This document shows, piece by piece, positions 49,503 through 58,173 of a stretch of DNA of 64,000 nt. Position 1 is the stretch's first letter; the number at the start of each line of letters is the position of its first letter. The stretch comes from an uncultured Burkholderiales bacterium (GTDB taxonomy: Bacteria; Pseudomonadota; Gammaproteobacteria; Burkholderiales; Burkholderiaceae), in NCBI GenBank assembly GCA_946480465.1, contig CAMLJY010000009.1, positions 62,001 through 126,000 on the forward strand, written 5' to 3'. Position numbers and translations under genes: made by a program. The notes beneath the pieces were generated by a model. That model did not search any database, had not been told where the DNA came from, and was given only the letters and a program-made list of their open reading frames with translations.

Positions 49503-51748
49503 GCTTCGCTCTCCTCGCAGCCATCGATGGGAGCCTCCGCCGCCGCCAGCCGCTGCACGGCCAGCTGCAGGTGCAGCCGCTGCGCCACCTGTTGCGCGGT
49601 GGTGCCGGCCAGCAGGTCTTCCAGCGGCACCTCCAGCCGCAGGCGGTGCCGGAGCAGGTTGCTGAGTTCCACGGCCGACAGCGAATCCAGGCCGGCCATG
49701 TTCAGCTGCAGCGGCCCGAAGTGCGGGCGCAGCTCGGCGCGGCGCGCGCCGTCCCACTTCAGGGCCTGGGCGGTGCAGTCGAACAGCAGGGCCAGCAGGC
49801 GCTGCAGGGCCTGTGCCGGCTCGGCCTGCAGCAGCGCCGCCAGGTCCTCGGGTTCGGCGGCGGCGTCGGCCGCGCCGGCGGCCCCGGCTTCGGCTTCGGC
49901 CTTGGCCGGCGGGGCGCTGGCGGGCTGGCTTTGCCAGGCGAAGAGCGGCTCGATGCCGCGTTCGGTGAACAGGCGCCGGCATTCGCCGCGCCGCAGCTTG
50001 CCGCTCGAAGTGAGCGGCAGCCCGCCCGGCCGCAGCAGCCACAACGCGTGCAGCGCCAGGCCGTGCCCGTCGAACAGCGCGCCGCGCACCGCGTCCAGCA
50101 CGGCCTGCGCATCGAAGCCGCGCCGCTCGCCGCGGCACACGTCGGCCATCACGACGACGCGCTCTTCGCCATCCACGTCCACCGCGAAGGCCGCGGCGCG
50201 GCCCAGGGCGGCGTGGGCTTCCTGCACGCTGCGCTCGAGGTCGGACGGGTGGTGGTTCTGGCCGCGCACGATGATCAGGTCCTTCAACCGGCCGACCACG
50301 TACAGCTGGCCCAGGTGCCATGCGCCCAGGTCGCCGGTGCGCAGCCAGCTTGCCGTGCCATCGGCCGGCGTGCCGCCGTCCGGGTCCAGCCGCGCGCCGA
50401 AGCTGCGCGCGGTGTCGGCGGGCCGCTTCCAATAGCCGCTGGCGACCGAGGGCCCGCGCGCCCAGATCTCACCCACCACGCCTTCCGCGCAGCGTTCCAT
50501 CGAGAGGGGATCGACGATGGCCAGCTCGTCGCCGGGCAAGGGAGCGCCGGCGGGCACCAGCGCCTTGAAGGCCTCACCCGGGCCCGCGGCGCGCACCTGG
50601 CCCGCCGCCAGTGCAGCGGCACTGGCTGGCAGCGGCGCCACCACCGCCTGCCCGGCCGCGGGGCTGATGCTCAGTTGCAGCGTGGCCTCGGCCAGGCCAT
50701 AGCCCGCGGCCAGGGTCTCGGGGCGCAGGCCGGCGCCGCCGAAGCACCGGGCGAAGCGCTGCAGCGTGGCGGCGTGCACCGGCTCGGCGGCGTTGACGGC
50801 CACGCGCCAGGCCGACAGGTCCAGCGCCGCGGGCGGCGCGGCCTCGGCCGCCGCGCAGCACAGGTCGAACGCGAAGTTGGGCGCGTGGGCGATGGTGCCG
50901 CGGTGGCGGCTCAACGCTTCCAGCCAGCGCAGCGGGCGCTGCAGGAAGGCGGCCGGGGGCATCAGCACCAGCGTGGCGCCCAGCATCAGCGGCTGCAGCA
51001 GCTGCGCGATGAGGCCCATGTCGTGGAACAGCGGCAGCCAGCTGACGAACACGTCGCCACTGTGCTGCGCCAGCCCGCGGCGCATCTGCCGGAACTGGTG
51101 CAGCAGGTGGCGGTGGCGCAGCACCACGCCGCGCGGGTCGCCGGTGGAACCCGAGGTGTACTGCAGGAAGGCGAGGTCCTCGGGGCCGAGGTCCGGTGCG
51201 TGCCAGTGCTGCGCATCGCCTTCGTGCTCGTCCACCGCGATCCAGCCCGCCGCGGTAGCGCCATAGCGCCCGAAACGAGCGGCCAGCCGCGGCAGTGTGT
51301 GTGCCTCCGCCAGTGCCCAGCGTGCGCCGCAATCGGCCGCGATGCGCTCGATGCGCATGGCGTGGGCGCTGTGGCCGGGCGGGAAGATCGGCACCGGCAC
51401 GGCGCCCGCGTACACGCAGCCGAGCAAGCCCACCGCGTAGTGGATGCCCGAAGGCAGCGGCAGCAGCACCGGCGCACCCGCGGCACCACGCGCCTGCAGG
51501 CACGCGGCCAGCGCGCGGCCCCGCTCGTCGAGCGCGCCGAAGCTGACCCGTGCGCTTTCGTTCTCGCCGTCGGCGAGGAAGATGATCGCGGTCTTGTGCG
51601 GGTCGCGCGCGGCCTGCCGGCGCACCGCCTGCATCAGCGACCGGGCCGGTGCTTCGACGGCGTGGTGGGGCTCGGGATCGCGCACGTGGTCCTGCACGTG
51701 GTCGCGCATGTCATCGCGCCTGGGTTCAGCGATGTCTCGTGGCGTCAT
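49490..51748 (-). CDS. Fatty-acyl-AMP ligase fused to an acyl carrier protein
   Basis: A 752-residue loading enzyme. The FAAL domain (about 30-600) shows LPLPSGIHYAVGLLGCVYAG, LAFLQYTSGSTGDPRGVVLR, VSWLPLFHDMGLIAQLLQPL and WLRTGDLGAWHLGQLYVVGR; FAALs activate fatty acids as acyl-AMP and pass them to a carrier rather than to CoA. An acidic Ala-rich linker leads to a carrier domain with phosphopantetheine Ser in MAGLDSLSAVELSN. The C-terminal tail is acidic (GCEESEAWLV) and may dock on the TubC domains of the NRPSs. The start overlaps the HupE-like stop by four bases. It supplies the acyl starter. Confidence 0.92.
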   Translation of the reverse strand: MTPRDIAEPRRDDMRDHVQDHVRDPEPHHAVEAPARSLMQAVRRQAARDPHKTAIIFLADGENESARVSFGALDERGRALAACLQARGAAGAPVLLPLPSGIHYAVGLLGCVYAGAVPVPIFPPGHSAHAMRIERIAADCGARWALAEAHTLPRLAARFGRYGATAAGWIAVDEHEGDAQHWHAPDLGPEDLAFLQYTSGSTGDPRGVVLRHRHLLHQFRQMRRGLAQHSGDVFVSWLPLFHDMGLIAQLLQPLMLGATLVLMPPAAFLQRPLRWLEALSRHRGTIAHAPNFAFDLCCAAAEAAPPAALDLSAWRVAVNAAEPVHAATLQRFARCFGGAGLRPETLAAGYGLAEATLQLSISPAAGQAVVAPLPASAAALAAGQVRAAGPGEAFKALVPAGAPLPGDELAIVDPLSMERCAEGVVGEIWARGPSVASGYWKRPADTARSFGARLDPDGGTPADGTASWLRTGDLGAWHLGQLYVVGRLKDLIIVRGQNHHPSDLERSVQEAHAALGRAAAFAVDVDGEERVVVMADVCRGERRGFDAQAVLDAVRGALFDGHGLALHALWLLRPGGLPLTSSGKLRRGECRRLFTERGIEPLFAWQSQPASAPPAKAEAEAGAAGAADAAAEPEDLAALLQAEPAQALQRLLALLFDCTAQALKWDGARRAELRPHFGPLQLNMAGLDSLSAVELSNLLRHRLRLEVPLEDLLAGTTAQQVAQRLHLQLAVQRLAAAEAPIDGCEESEAWLV

Positions 51749-52365
51749 GCCTGCACCCCGCGGATCAGCAATCCCAGTCCCACCAGCGCCATCGCCGCGC
51801 CGCTGCAGCGCAGCAGCTTGCAGGCGCGTTCGCGCCGCAGCGCGAGTTCGCCGATCAGCAGGCCGGCGACGTGCAGCAGCGCGGTGCTGGTGAGGAAGCC
51901 CAGGGTGTAGAAGGCCGGGCTCACCGAGCGCGGCATCTCGGCGCCGTGGGCATGGCCATGGCAGAGCCCGAAGAACAGCACGAACGGGAAGATCCAGTGC
52001 GGCCGCGCGTGGCGCCGGGCGGCGACCACCGCAATCCCGAGCACCACCACCGACACCGCGATGCCGGCCTCGCGCAGCGGCAGCGGCACCTGCAGCGCGC
52101 CGAGCAGGCCGCCCAGCGCCATCGCGATGACGAAGGCCAGCGGCACGCGCCACAGGCTGGCCGCGCCCAGTTGCGCGCTGACGATGCCCACGCTCACCAT
52201 CGCCAACAGGTGGTCGAAGCCGAACACCGGGTGCAGCAGGCCGCTGGCGAATCCTTCGCCGTCGTCCGCGCCGTGCGCGGCGCACAGCGCCGGCAGCGCG
52301 CCGAGCACCAGCGCGAAGGCGAGCGCGCGCCCGCGACGTGAACCGCTCTTCACGATCGGATCCAT
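51745..52365 (-). CDS. HupE/UreJ-type metal permease
   Basis: A 206-residue membrane protein of the HupE/UreJ family (nickel/cobalt permeases of hydrogenase and urease operons). A signal-like first helix (ALAFALVLGALPALCAAHG) precedes the family signature LLHPVFGFDHLLAMVSVG, then HARPHWIFPFVLFFGLCHGHAHG, histidine motifs for metal passage. Six or so membrane helices are visible. It is translationally coupled to the FAAL gene. No hydrogenase or urease genes are in the window, so its presence suggests a metal link of the biosynthetic pathway, or a lost ancestral role. Confidence 0.82.
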   Translation of the reverse strand: MDPIVKSGSRRGRALAFALVLGALPALCAAHGADDGEGFASGLLHPVFGFDHLLAMVSVGIVSAQLGAASLWRVPLAFVIAMALGGLLGALQVPLPLREAGIAVSVVVLGIAVVAARRHARPHWIFPFVLFFGLCHGHAHGAEMPRSVSPAFYTLGFLTSTALLHVAGLLIGELALRRERACKLLRCSGAAMALVGLGLLIRGVQA

Positions 52366-52379
52366 GGCGAGGGCGGGGC

Positions 52380-52829
52380 TCAGCGCGCCGCGGCCAGGGC
52401 CGCGGCGGCGGGCGCGTCGTCGGGCTCCTCCTGCTGGGCCCAGCGCGTCGTCAGCACGATCACCCACAGCGCCAGCGCGTGGTGCAGGAAGTCGAAGGCG
52501 TGGATCACGTCGAAGGGCCGGCTCGCGGTCAGGGCGTGGGCCACCTGGTGCGCCAGGATGAAGAGTCCGCAGAAGCCGGCCAGCCCCGCGGCCAGCCAGC
52601 GGAACCAGCGCGCGTCGACGTGGCGCACCAGCATCGGCATCGCGACGTAGAGGGCCAGTAACACCGAAACGACGCGCAAGCCGATCGGCCCCGGGTCGCC
52701 GGCCCAGCGGCTGAAGTCGTTGCCGACCGCATCGCGCACCAGCGCCATCAGGAACATGGCGGCGAGGCTGGCCGTCATGGCCAGCCAGCCCTGGGCGATG
52801 CGGGCGGGGAGTGTGTCGTCGTGGTGCAT
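52380..52829 (-). CDS. Small four-helix membrane protein, function unknown
   Basis: A 149-residue protein with about four membrane segments (WLAMTASLAAMFLMALV, VVSVLLALYVAMPMLV, WLAAGLAGFCGLFILAHQVA, ALALWVIVLTTRWA). Histidines line the helices (AHQVAHAL, HAFDFLHHALAL), which could bind heme or metal, but I do not recognise the family. It is the first gene of the left arm, 14 bases before the HupE-like gene and divergent from the LolA-like gene. Confidence 0.65.
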   Translation of the reverse strand: MHHDDTLPARIAQGWLAMTASLAAMFLMALVRDAVGNDFSRWAGDPGPIGLRVVSVLLALYVAMPMLVRHVDARWFRWLAAGLAGFCGLFILAHQVAHALTASRPFDVIHAFDFLHHALALWVIVLTTRWAQQEEPDDAPAAAALAAAR

Positions 52830-52877
52830 GGGGCTGATCTCCTCGCCCCAATGGTGTGCATAAACGGCGGCGCGCGC

Positions 52878-52897
52878 ACCTCCAAGATCTGTGAGTT
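52878..52897. promoter_or_regulatory. lux-box-like dyad in the divergent cluster promoter
   Basis: ACCTCCAAGATCTGTGAGTT fits the NNCT-N12-AGNN pattern of LuxR/LasR-type sites; the two 10-base halves match at 7 of 10 positions around a central AGATCT. It lies 58 bases before the LolA-like start and 48 bases before the left-arm start, a position from which one site could control both arms. The LuxR-type gene in the left arm is the obvious candidate ligand. Confidence 0.55.
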
Positions 52898-52955
52898 GGC
52901 GGCGCGCGGCCGAACTCCTACCCTGCGGCCCGTTCCTGCATACCGGCCGCTGTCC

Positions 52956-53738
52956 ATGCCCCTGCTTCGTTCGATGGCCCTGCCATCCACCGTGCTGTTC
53001 ACCGCGCTGCTCGCGGTGCCGTGCGCCCCCGGCGCGGCCCGCGCCGCCGGCGGCACCGACGCCACCGAGGTGCTGCGGCGCGCCGAGGTGCGGCTGTGGG
53101 GCAAGACCTTGCTGACGGAACTGGACATGCGCATCGTCACGCCGGCCTGGTCACGCACCTTGTCGCTGCGGGTGTGGATGAAGCGGCCCGAGCGCTCGAT
53201 GCTGCGCGTCACCGGGCCGGCCAAGGACGCGGGCATTGCTTCGCTGCGGATCGGCACCGAGATGTGGAACTACGTCCCGGCGATCGAGCGCACGGTCAAG
53301 ATTCCGCCTTCGCTGATGCTGCAGCCCTGGCTGGGCAGCGATTTCACCAACGACGACCTGGTGAAGGAAAGCAGCGTCGTCGACGACTACACCCACACGC
53401 TGCTGGAAGCGCCGAAGGCGGACGGCAGCGGCCAGTACGTGGTGCGCGCCGACCCGAAACCGCAGGCGGCCGTGGTGTGGGGGCGCATCCACTACACCAC
53501 GCGCGCGGACTTCCTGCCGCTGAGGCAGGAGTTCTTCGACGAGCGCGGCCAGCTCGTGCGCACGCTGAGCTATTCGGACGTGAAGCGCCTGGACGGCCGC
53601 GAAGTGCCCACGCGCTGGGAGATGAAGCCGGCCGACAAGCCGGGCAAGTCCACCACCATCGTCATCCACTCCGCGCGTTATGACCTGGCGCTGGACGAGC
53701 AGCTGTTCTCGCTGCGCGAACTCGTGAAAAGGAACTGA
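52956..53738 (+). CDS. LolA-like outer-membrane lipoprotein-sorting protein
   Basis: A 260-residue periplasmic protein with signal peptide (ALPSTVLFTALLAVPCAPGA). The mature part follows the LolA/LppX-like fold of the COG2834 type: ATEVLRRAEVRLWGKTLLTE, SLRVWMKRPERSMLRVTGP, GTEMWNYVPAIERTVKIPPS and LLQPWLGSDFTNDDL, residues typical of this group. Such proteins have an open half-barrel that holds lipids. It is the first gene of the right arm, four bases before a LolD-like ATPase gene, so it probably carries a hydrophobic product or lipid across the periplasm. Confidence 0.82.
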   Translation: MPLLRSMALPSTVLFTALLAVPCAPGAARAAGGTDATEVLRRAEVRLWGKTLLTELDMRIVTPAWSRTLSLRVWMKRPERSMLRVTGPAKDAGIASLRIGTEMWNYVPAIERTVKIPPSLMLQPWLGSDFTNDDLVKESSVVDDYTHTLLEAPKADGSGQYVVRADPKPQAAVVWGRIHYTTRADFLPLRQEFFDERGQLVRTLSYSDVKRLDGREVPTRWEMKPADKPGKSTTIVIHSARYDLALDEQLFSLRELVKRN

Positions 53739-53742
53739 ACGC

Positions 53743-54447
53743 ATGCCGGCCCCCGCCCCGATCGTCGAACTGCGTGACGTGAGCAAGACCTACGTCGAAG
53801 GCACGCAGCGCGTGCAGGCGCTGCGGCACGTCGACCTGGTGGTGCAGCCGGGCGAGTTCATCGCGCTGGCCGGCCCGTCCGGCTCGGGCAAGACGACGCT
53901 GATGAACCTGGTGGGCGCGCTCGATCGTCCCAGCAGCGGCTGGGTGTCGGTGGGCGATCTGCGCTTCGACGCCGCCTCGCCGGTGCGCCTGGCGGAGCTG
54001 CGGCTGCGCCGCATCGGCTTCGTGTTCCAGGACTACAACCTGATGCCGGTGCTGTCGGCGATCGAGAACGTCGAGTACGTGCTGCTGCTGCAGGGCGTGC
54101 CCGCGGCCCAGCGCCGCCGCCGTGCCGACGAGGCGCTGTGCCTGCTGGGCCTGGACGGCTGCCAGCACCGCCGGCCGGCGCAGTTGTCCGGCGGCCAGCA
54201 GCAGCGGGTGGCGATCGCACGGGCGCTGGTGGGCGACCCGCTGCTGGTGCTGGCCGACGAGCCGACGGCCAACCTCGATTCCGAGACCGGCCAGGCCCTG
54301 ATCGATGCGATGCGCCGGCTCAACCGCGAGCAGGGCCGGACCTTCATCCTGTCCACGCACGACGAGATGGTGATGCGCCAGGCCTCGCGCCTGGTGCGGC
54401 TGAAGGACGGCTGCATCCAGGCCGCCGATGTCCATGCCCTGGCTTGA
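53743..54447 (+). CDS. LolD/MacB-type ABC transporter ATPase
   Basis: A 234-residue ATPase: Walker A GPSGSGKTTL, Q-loop FVFQDYNLMPVLSAIENVEY, signature [19 protein letters not shown], Walker B LLVLADEPTANLDSETG, switch His ILSTHDEM. The sequence is of the LolD/MacB/FtsE class, which works with FtsX-type permeases by mechanotransmission instead of classic transport. It overlaps the permease start by 20 bases. Confidence 0.93.
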   Translation: MPAPAPIVELRDVSKTYVEGTQRVQALRHVDLVVQPGEFIALAGPSGSGKTTLMNLVGALDRPSSGWVSVGDLRFDAASPVRLAELRLRRIGFVFQDYNLMPVLSAIENVEYVLLLQGVPAAQRRRRADEALCLLGLDGCQHRRPAQLSGGQQQRVAIARALVGDPLLVLADEPTANLDSETGQALIDAMRRLNREQGRTFILSTHDEMVMRQASRLVRLKDGCIQAADVHALA

Positions 54448-56935
54448 GCTGGCCTGGCGCAACCTGCTGCGCCACCGCTGGCGCAGCGTGCTGACCGTGG
54501 CGGTGGTGGCCATCGGGGTGGCGGCGCTGGTGTTCGCCTGGGGATTGTTCGACGGCGCCAACGACCAATCGGTGCGTGCGATGACCGACGGCTTCACCGG
54601 CCAGGTGCAGATCCGCCGGCAAGGCTATGGCGCCGATCCCAGCCTGGACCTGCACTTCGAGGCCGCGCGCCTGCCGCTGGATGCGGTCGAAGCGCGGCCG
54701 GGCGTGCGCGCCGCCGCGCCGCGGCTGCAGGCGCCGGTGATGGCCAGCACCGACGCAGCCACGCGCGGCGTGCTGCTGGTGGGCATCGACCCGGCGCGCG
54801 AGGCGGCCGTCACCTCGCTGCACCAGCGCCTGGTCCAGGGCCGCTGGCTGGATGGCGCGGAATCCGGCGGCATCGTGCTCGGCCGCGCGCTGGCCCAGGC
54901 GCTCGGCACGCCGGTGGGCGGGCAGGTCGCCGTGTTGACGCAGGGCCTGCAGGGCTCGATCGGCGCGGCCCGCTACACCGTGGCCGGCATCTACGACAGC
55001 GGCAACGAGATGGTCGACGGCCTGCAGGTCTTCGTCTCGCTGGCGGATGCGCAGGCGCTGCTGGCGGCCCCGGGGCGCCTGACCGCGGTGGCGCTGCGGC
55101 TGGGCCACTACCGCGACAGCGCGCAGGTGGCGTCGGGCCTGCAGGCCGGGCTGGGCGCCGGTTTCGAGGTCGAAGGCTGGACCGGCCTGCTGCCCGACCT
55201 GGCGCAGAAGGTGGCCTTTCACGAATGGATCGGCCGCATCGTGATGGTGATGCTGTTCGGCATCGTGATGGTCGGCGTCGCCAACACGCTGATGATGTCG
55301 ACGCTGGAACGCCGCCGCGAGCACGGCGTGATGTTGGCGCTGGGCACGCGGCCGGCGCAGCTGTTCGGCGTGATCGTGCTGGAGGCGGCCTTGATCGGCC
55401 TGCTCGGCTTCACGATCGGCCTGGCGCTGGGCGGCGCGGCGGTGGCCTGGTTCGGCAGCGTCGGCCTGGGCTTCGCCGAGCAGGCGCAGGCGCTGCAGCA
55501 GATGCCGGGCGTCTCGACCCGGCTGCATCCGCAGCTGTCGGTTGAACGCATGCTGTTCATCGGCGCGGCGGTGCTGCTGCTGGCGCTGCTGGCCGGGCTG
55601 CTGCCGGCCTGGAGGACGGCCCGGCTCGACCCGATGCAGGCGCTGCGCAGCGGGGCGCAGCAGCGCCGCCGCGCACCGGGCGGCGCACCCGCGGCCGCGC
55701 GCTTCCTGGTCGTCGCGCTGGCGCTGCGCAACCTGGGCCGCCACCCGCTGCGCACGATGGGTGGCGGCTTCGGCCTGATGTTCGCCACCGCCAGCTTCGT
55801 GTTCCTGGCCTGCTTCATCAACGGCTATGCAGCGCAGGTGGTGGAGAACGCCATCGGCTTCATCGCCGGCGATGGCCAGGTCCAGCACCGCGAGTACCGC
55901 GCCCGGCTCGATCCGGCGCTGGCGCTGGCGGATGGGGAAGGGCTGCTGCGCACACTGGCCGACATGCCGGACGTGCAGGCCGCCGCGCTGCGCGTGCAGG
56001 CGCCGGGCCTGGTGGCCTCGCCCCAGGGCGCCGAGCCGGTGCAACTGGTGGGGGTGCAGCCCGATCGCGAGCGCGGCGTCAGCTTCCTGCACAAGGCCGT
56101 GCGCATCGGGCGTTATCTCGACCCGGCGCGCGACCATGAGGTGGTGCTGGGCCGCACGCTGGCGCGGCGGCTCAAGGTGCAGACCGGCGACAAGGTGGTG
56201 GTGACCGCGCAGGACGTGCACGGCGCGCTGGCGGCCGAGGCCTTCGTCGTCGTCGGCCTCTTCGACACCGGCAGCCACGGCTTCGACGAGACCCTGGCCC
56301 AGCTGTCGATGCCGGCGCTGCAGCGCCTGCTGGGCCTGGGCGGGCGCAGCACCAGCGTTGTCTTCCGCGCGCGCCCGGGCAGCCCGGTGCCGGCGCTGCT
56401 GGCCGGGCTGCGCCAGCACCTGCAGGCGCAGGGCGACGATCCGGCGGCACGCGTCTACGCCTGGCAGGAGCTGCTGCCCGAGGTGGCGCAGATGACCGCC
56501 TTGCTGCGCGGCAGCCTGTGGCTGGTGATGGCGCTGGTCTTCGGCACGATGGCGCTCGTGCTGCTGAACATGGTGCTGATGTCGGTGCTGGAGCGCACGC
56601 GCGAGTTCGGCATCCTGCTGGCCATCGGCACGCCGCCATCGCTGATCGTGCGGGTGGTGCTGATCGAGGCCGCGGTGCTCGGCAGCGCCGGGGCGCTGGC
56701 CGGCCTGGGCCTGGGCACGCTGGCGGCCTGGGTGCATTCGCAGACGGGCATGAGCATGCGCTCGCACGGCCTGTCTTCGCTGCCGGGCACGACGGACGTC
56801 GTCTACCCGCAGCTCAGCTTCGGCGCCACGCTGCTGCCGGCGCTGGCGATGGTGGCGCTGGTGGTGCTGGTGTCGGCCTGGCCGGCCTGGCGCGCGGCAC
56901 GGCTGCAGCCGGTGGCGGCGCTGCGCGCGGGCTGA
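54428..56935 (+). CDS. Duplicated FtsX-type permease (LolC plus LolE-like fusion)
   Basis: An 835-residue permease with two consecutive FtsX/MacB units. Each has one helix, a large periplasmic domain and three more helices: unit 1 (NLLRHRWRSVLTVAVVAIGV; FGIVMVGVANTLMMSTLERR; LLALLAGLLPAWRTARLDPM) and unit 2 (NLGRHPLRTMGGGFGLMFAT; ALVLLNMVLMSVLERTREFG; VLVSAWPAWRAARLQPV). LolC and LolE are separate ~400-residue proteins in Escherichia coli; here the two halves are one chain. With the ATPase and LolA-like protein it forms a complete Lol-like extraction machine. Confidence 0.88.
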   Translation: MSMPWLELAWRNLLRHRWRSVLTVAVVAIGVAALVFAWGLFDGANDQSVRAMTDGFTGQVQIRRQGYGADPSLDLHFEAARLPLDAVEARPGVRAAAPRLQAPVMASTDAATRGVLLVGIDPAREAAVTSLHQRLVQGRWLDGAESGGIVLGRALAQALGTPVGGQVAVLTQGLQGSIGAARYTVAGIYDSGNEMVDGLQVFVSLADAQALLAAPGRLTAVALRLGHYRDSAQVASGLQAGLGAGFEVEGWTGLLPDLAQKVAFHEWIGRIVMVMLFGIVMVGVANTLMMSTLERRREHGVMLALGTRPAQLFGVIVLEAALIGLLGFTIGLALGGAAVAWFGSVGLGFAEQAQALQQMPGVSTRLHPQLSVERMLFIGAAVLLLALLAGLLPAWRTARLDPMQALRSGAQQRRRAPGGAPAAARFLVVALALRNLGRHPLRTMGGGFGLMFATASFVFLACFINGYAAQVVENAIGFIAGDGQVQHREYRARLDPALALADGEGLLRTLADMPDVQAAALRVQAPGLVASPQGAEPVQLVGVQPDRERGVSFLHKAVRIGRYLDPARDHEVVLGRTLARRLKVQTGDKVVVTAQDVHGALAAEAFVVVGLFDTGSHGFDETLAQLSMPALQRLLGLGGRSTSVVFRARPGSPVPALLAGLRQHLQAQGDDPAARVYAWQELLPEVAQMTALLRGSLWLVMALVFGTMALVLLNMVLMSVLERTREFGILLAIGTPPSLIVRVVLIEAAVLGSAGALAGLGLGTLAAWVHSQTGMSMRSHGLSSLPGTTDVVYPQLSFGATLLPALAMVALVVLVSAWPAWRAARLQPVAALRAG

Positions 56936-56939
56936 AGCC

Positions 56940-58094
56940 ATGCCATCACCCTGGCCCCTCGCGCTCGCCGCCGCCGCCTGCATCGGCACCGCCCAGGCCG
57001 GCGGGCTGCAGGTGGCGGGCTACGTGAAGTCGCTCGCCATCGCCTCGCACAACGCGGACGAGGCAGGCCGGCCCACGCGCCTGCTGCTGAACCGGCTGCG
57101 CCTGAAGCTGGACCTGGCGCCCGCGCCGCACTGGGACCTGCACCTGGAGAACGACACCGAGTTCCGCTGGGGCAATGCCGCCGGCGCGGCACAGTGGCGG
57201 GCCGAGGATGCGCAGCCTTCGCGCCGGACCTGGCACTGGCGGTCCACGGTGTCCGACGGCACGCGCACGCAGCTGCGCAACGACGTGTTCCGCGCCATCG
57301 CCCGGCTGTCGCTGCACGACACCGACCTGCGCCTGGGCCGCCAGCGCATCGCGCTGGGCACCGGCCGGCTGTGGAGCACGCTGGACCTGCTGAACCCGCT
57401 GAATCCGCTGCAGGTGGAGCGCGACGAGTACGTCGGCGTCGATGCCTTGCGCGTCGACCAGCGCCTGGGCGAGCTCAGCGCGCTGACCGCCGTGTACGCG
57501 CCGATGCCCGGTGGCGGCAGCCCGCGCTGGGTGCTGCGCGGGCGTGGCCATGCGGCGGGTGCGGACCTCGGCATCACGCTGGCCCGCTACTGGGACGATC
57601 GGCTCGCCGGCCTGGACGTGGCGACGCAGTGGCAGGGCATCGGCCTGCGCGGCGAGCTGACGGCGGTGCGCGCGGGCAGCGGGATGGTGGCCGGGGCGGC
57701 CGAGGGGCGGCACCACGTCGCGGCGCTGCTGGGGGCCGACTACGCCTTCGCCAACACGCTGACGCTGTCGGTCGAGGCCTACCTGAGCACGCAGGACGAG
57801 GCGCAGCGGCGCCGCCAGTTCGCGGCCGACCGGCTGCGCGGCCAGGTGCAGCCGCCGGGCACGCGCTACGTGGGCGTGGTCGCCAGCTGGGAGTTCACGC
57901 CGCTGCTGAAGGCCACGCTCGTCGGCCTGGTGCAGCCGCGCGACCGCAGCCGCTTCGGCGCCGCATCGCTGGCCTTGTCGCTCGACGAGGACCTGGTGCT
58001 GCAAGGCGGCGTGCAGGGCTTCGGCGGTCCGCGTGATGGTGAGTTCGGCCGCGCCCGGTCGCTGGGCTGGCTGCAGCTGCAGTGGTTCTTCTAG
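56940..58094 (+). CDS. Outer-membrane beta-barrel protein
   Basis: A 384-residue protein with signal peptide (PWPLALAAAACIGTAQAG). The mature part is made of alternating amphipathic strands (YVKSLAIASHNADEAGRPTR, LRLKLDLAPAPHWDLHLEND, DLRLGRQRIALGTGRLWSTL) and ends WLQLQWFF, a C-terminal aromatic typical of barrel insertion. Sequences such as LGRQRIALGTGR resemble porin-like or alginate-export-type barrels, but no precise family is claimed. It lies four bases after the permease gene and eight before NRPS 2, so an exit channel for the product is likely. Confidence 0.75.
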   Translation: MPSPWPLALAAAACIGTAQAGGLQVAGYVKSLAIASHNADEAGRPTRLLLNRLRLKLDLAPAPHWDLHLENDTEFRWGNAAGAAQWRAEDAQPSRRTWHWRSTVSDGTRTQLRNDVFRAIARLSLHDTDLRLGRQRIALGTGRLWSTLDLLNPLNPLQVERDEYVGVDALRVDQRLGELSALTAVYAPMPGGGSPRWVLRGRGHAAGADLGITLARYWDDRLAGLDVATQWQGIGLRGELTAVRAGSGMVAGAAEGRHHVAALLGADYAFANTLTLSVEAYLSTQDEAQRRRQFAADRLRGQVQPPGTRYVGVVASWEFTPLLKATLVGLVQPRDRSRFGAASLALSLDEDLVLQGGVQGFGGPRDGEFGRARSLGWLQLQWFF

Positions 58095-58101
58095 GAGATG
58101 C

Positions 58102-58173
58102 GATGGAGCCGATGGACCCGGTCGACCCGATGGACGCGATGGACGCGATGGACGCGATGGACGCGATGGAGCC
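58102..58173 (+). repeat. 9-base tandem repeat at the start of the NRPS 2 gene
   Basis: Eight 9-base units, four of them identical GATGGACGC and the rest variants (GATGGAGCC, GATGGACCC, GGTCGACCC). They encode an N-terminal Met-Asp-Ala/Pro run before the docking domain and contain in-frame ATG codons in seven of eight units. Copy number could vary by slippage without breaking the frame. Confidence 0.85.

Noticed and set aside
44826..50435. Very long open frame on the plus strand opposite the NRPS 1 and FAAL genes
   Set aside because: It is an antisense mirror caused by extreme GC bias; its translation is low-complexity Ala/Arg/Gln/His with no domain, while the minus strand shows clear NRPS motifs.
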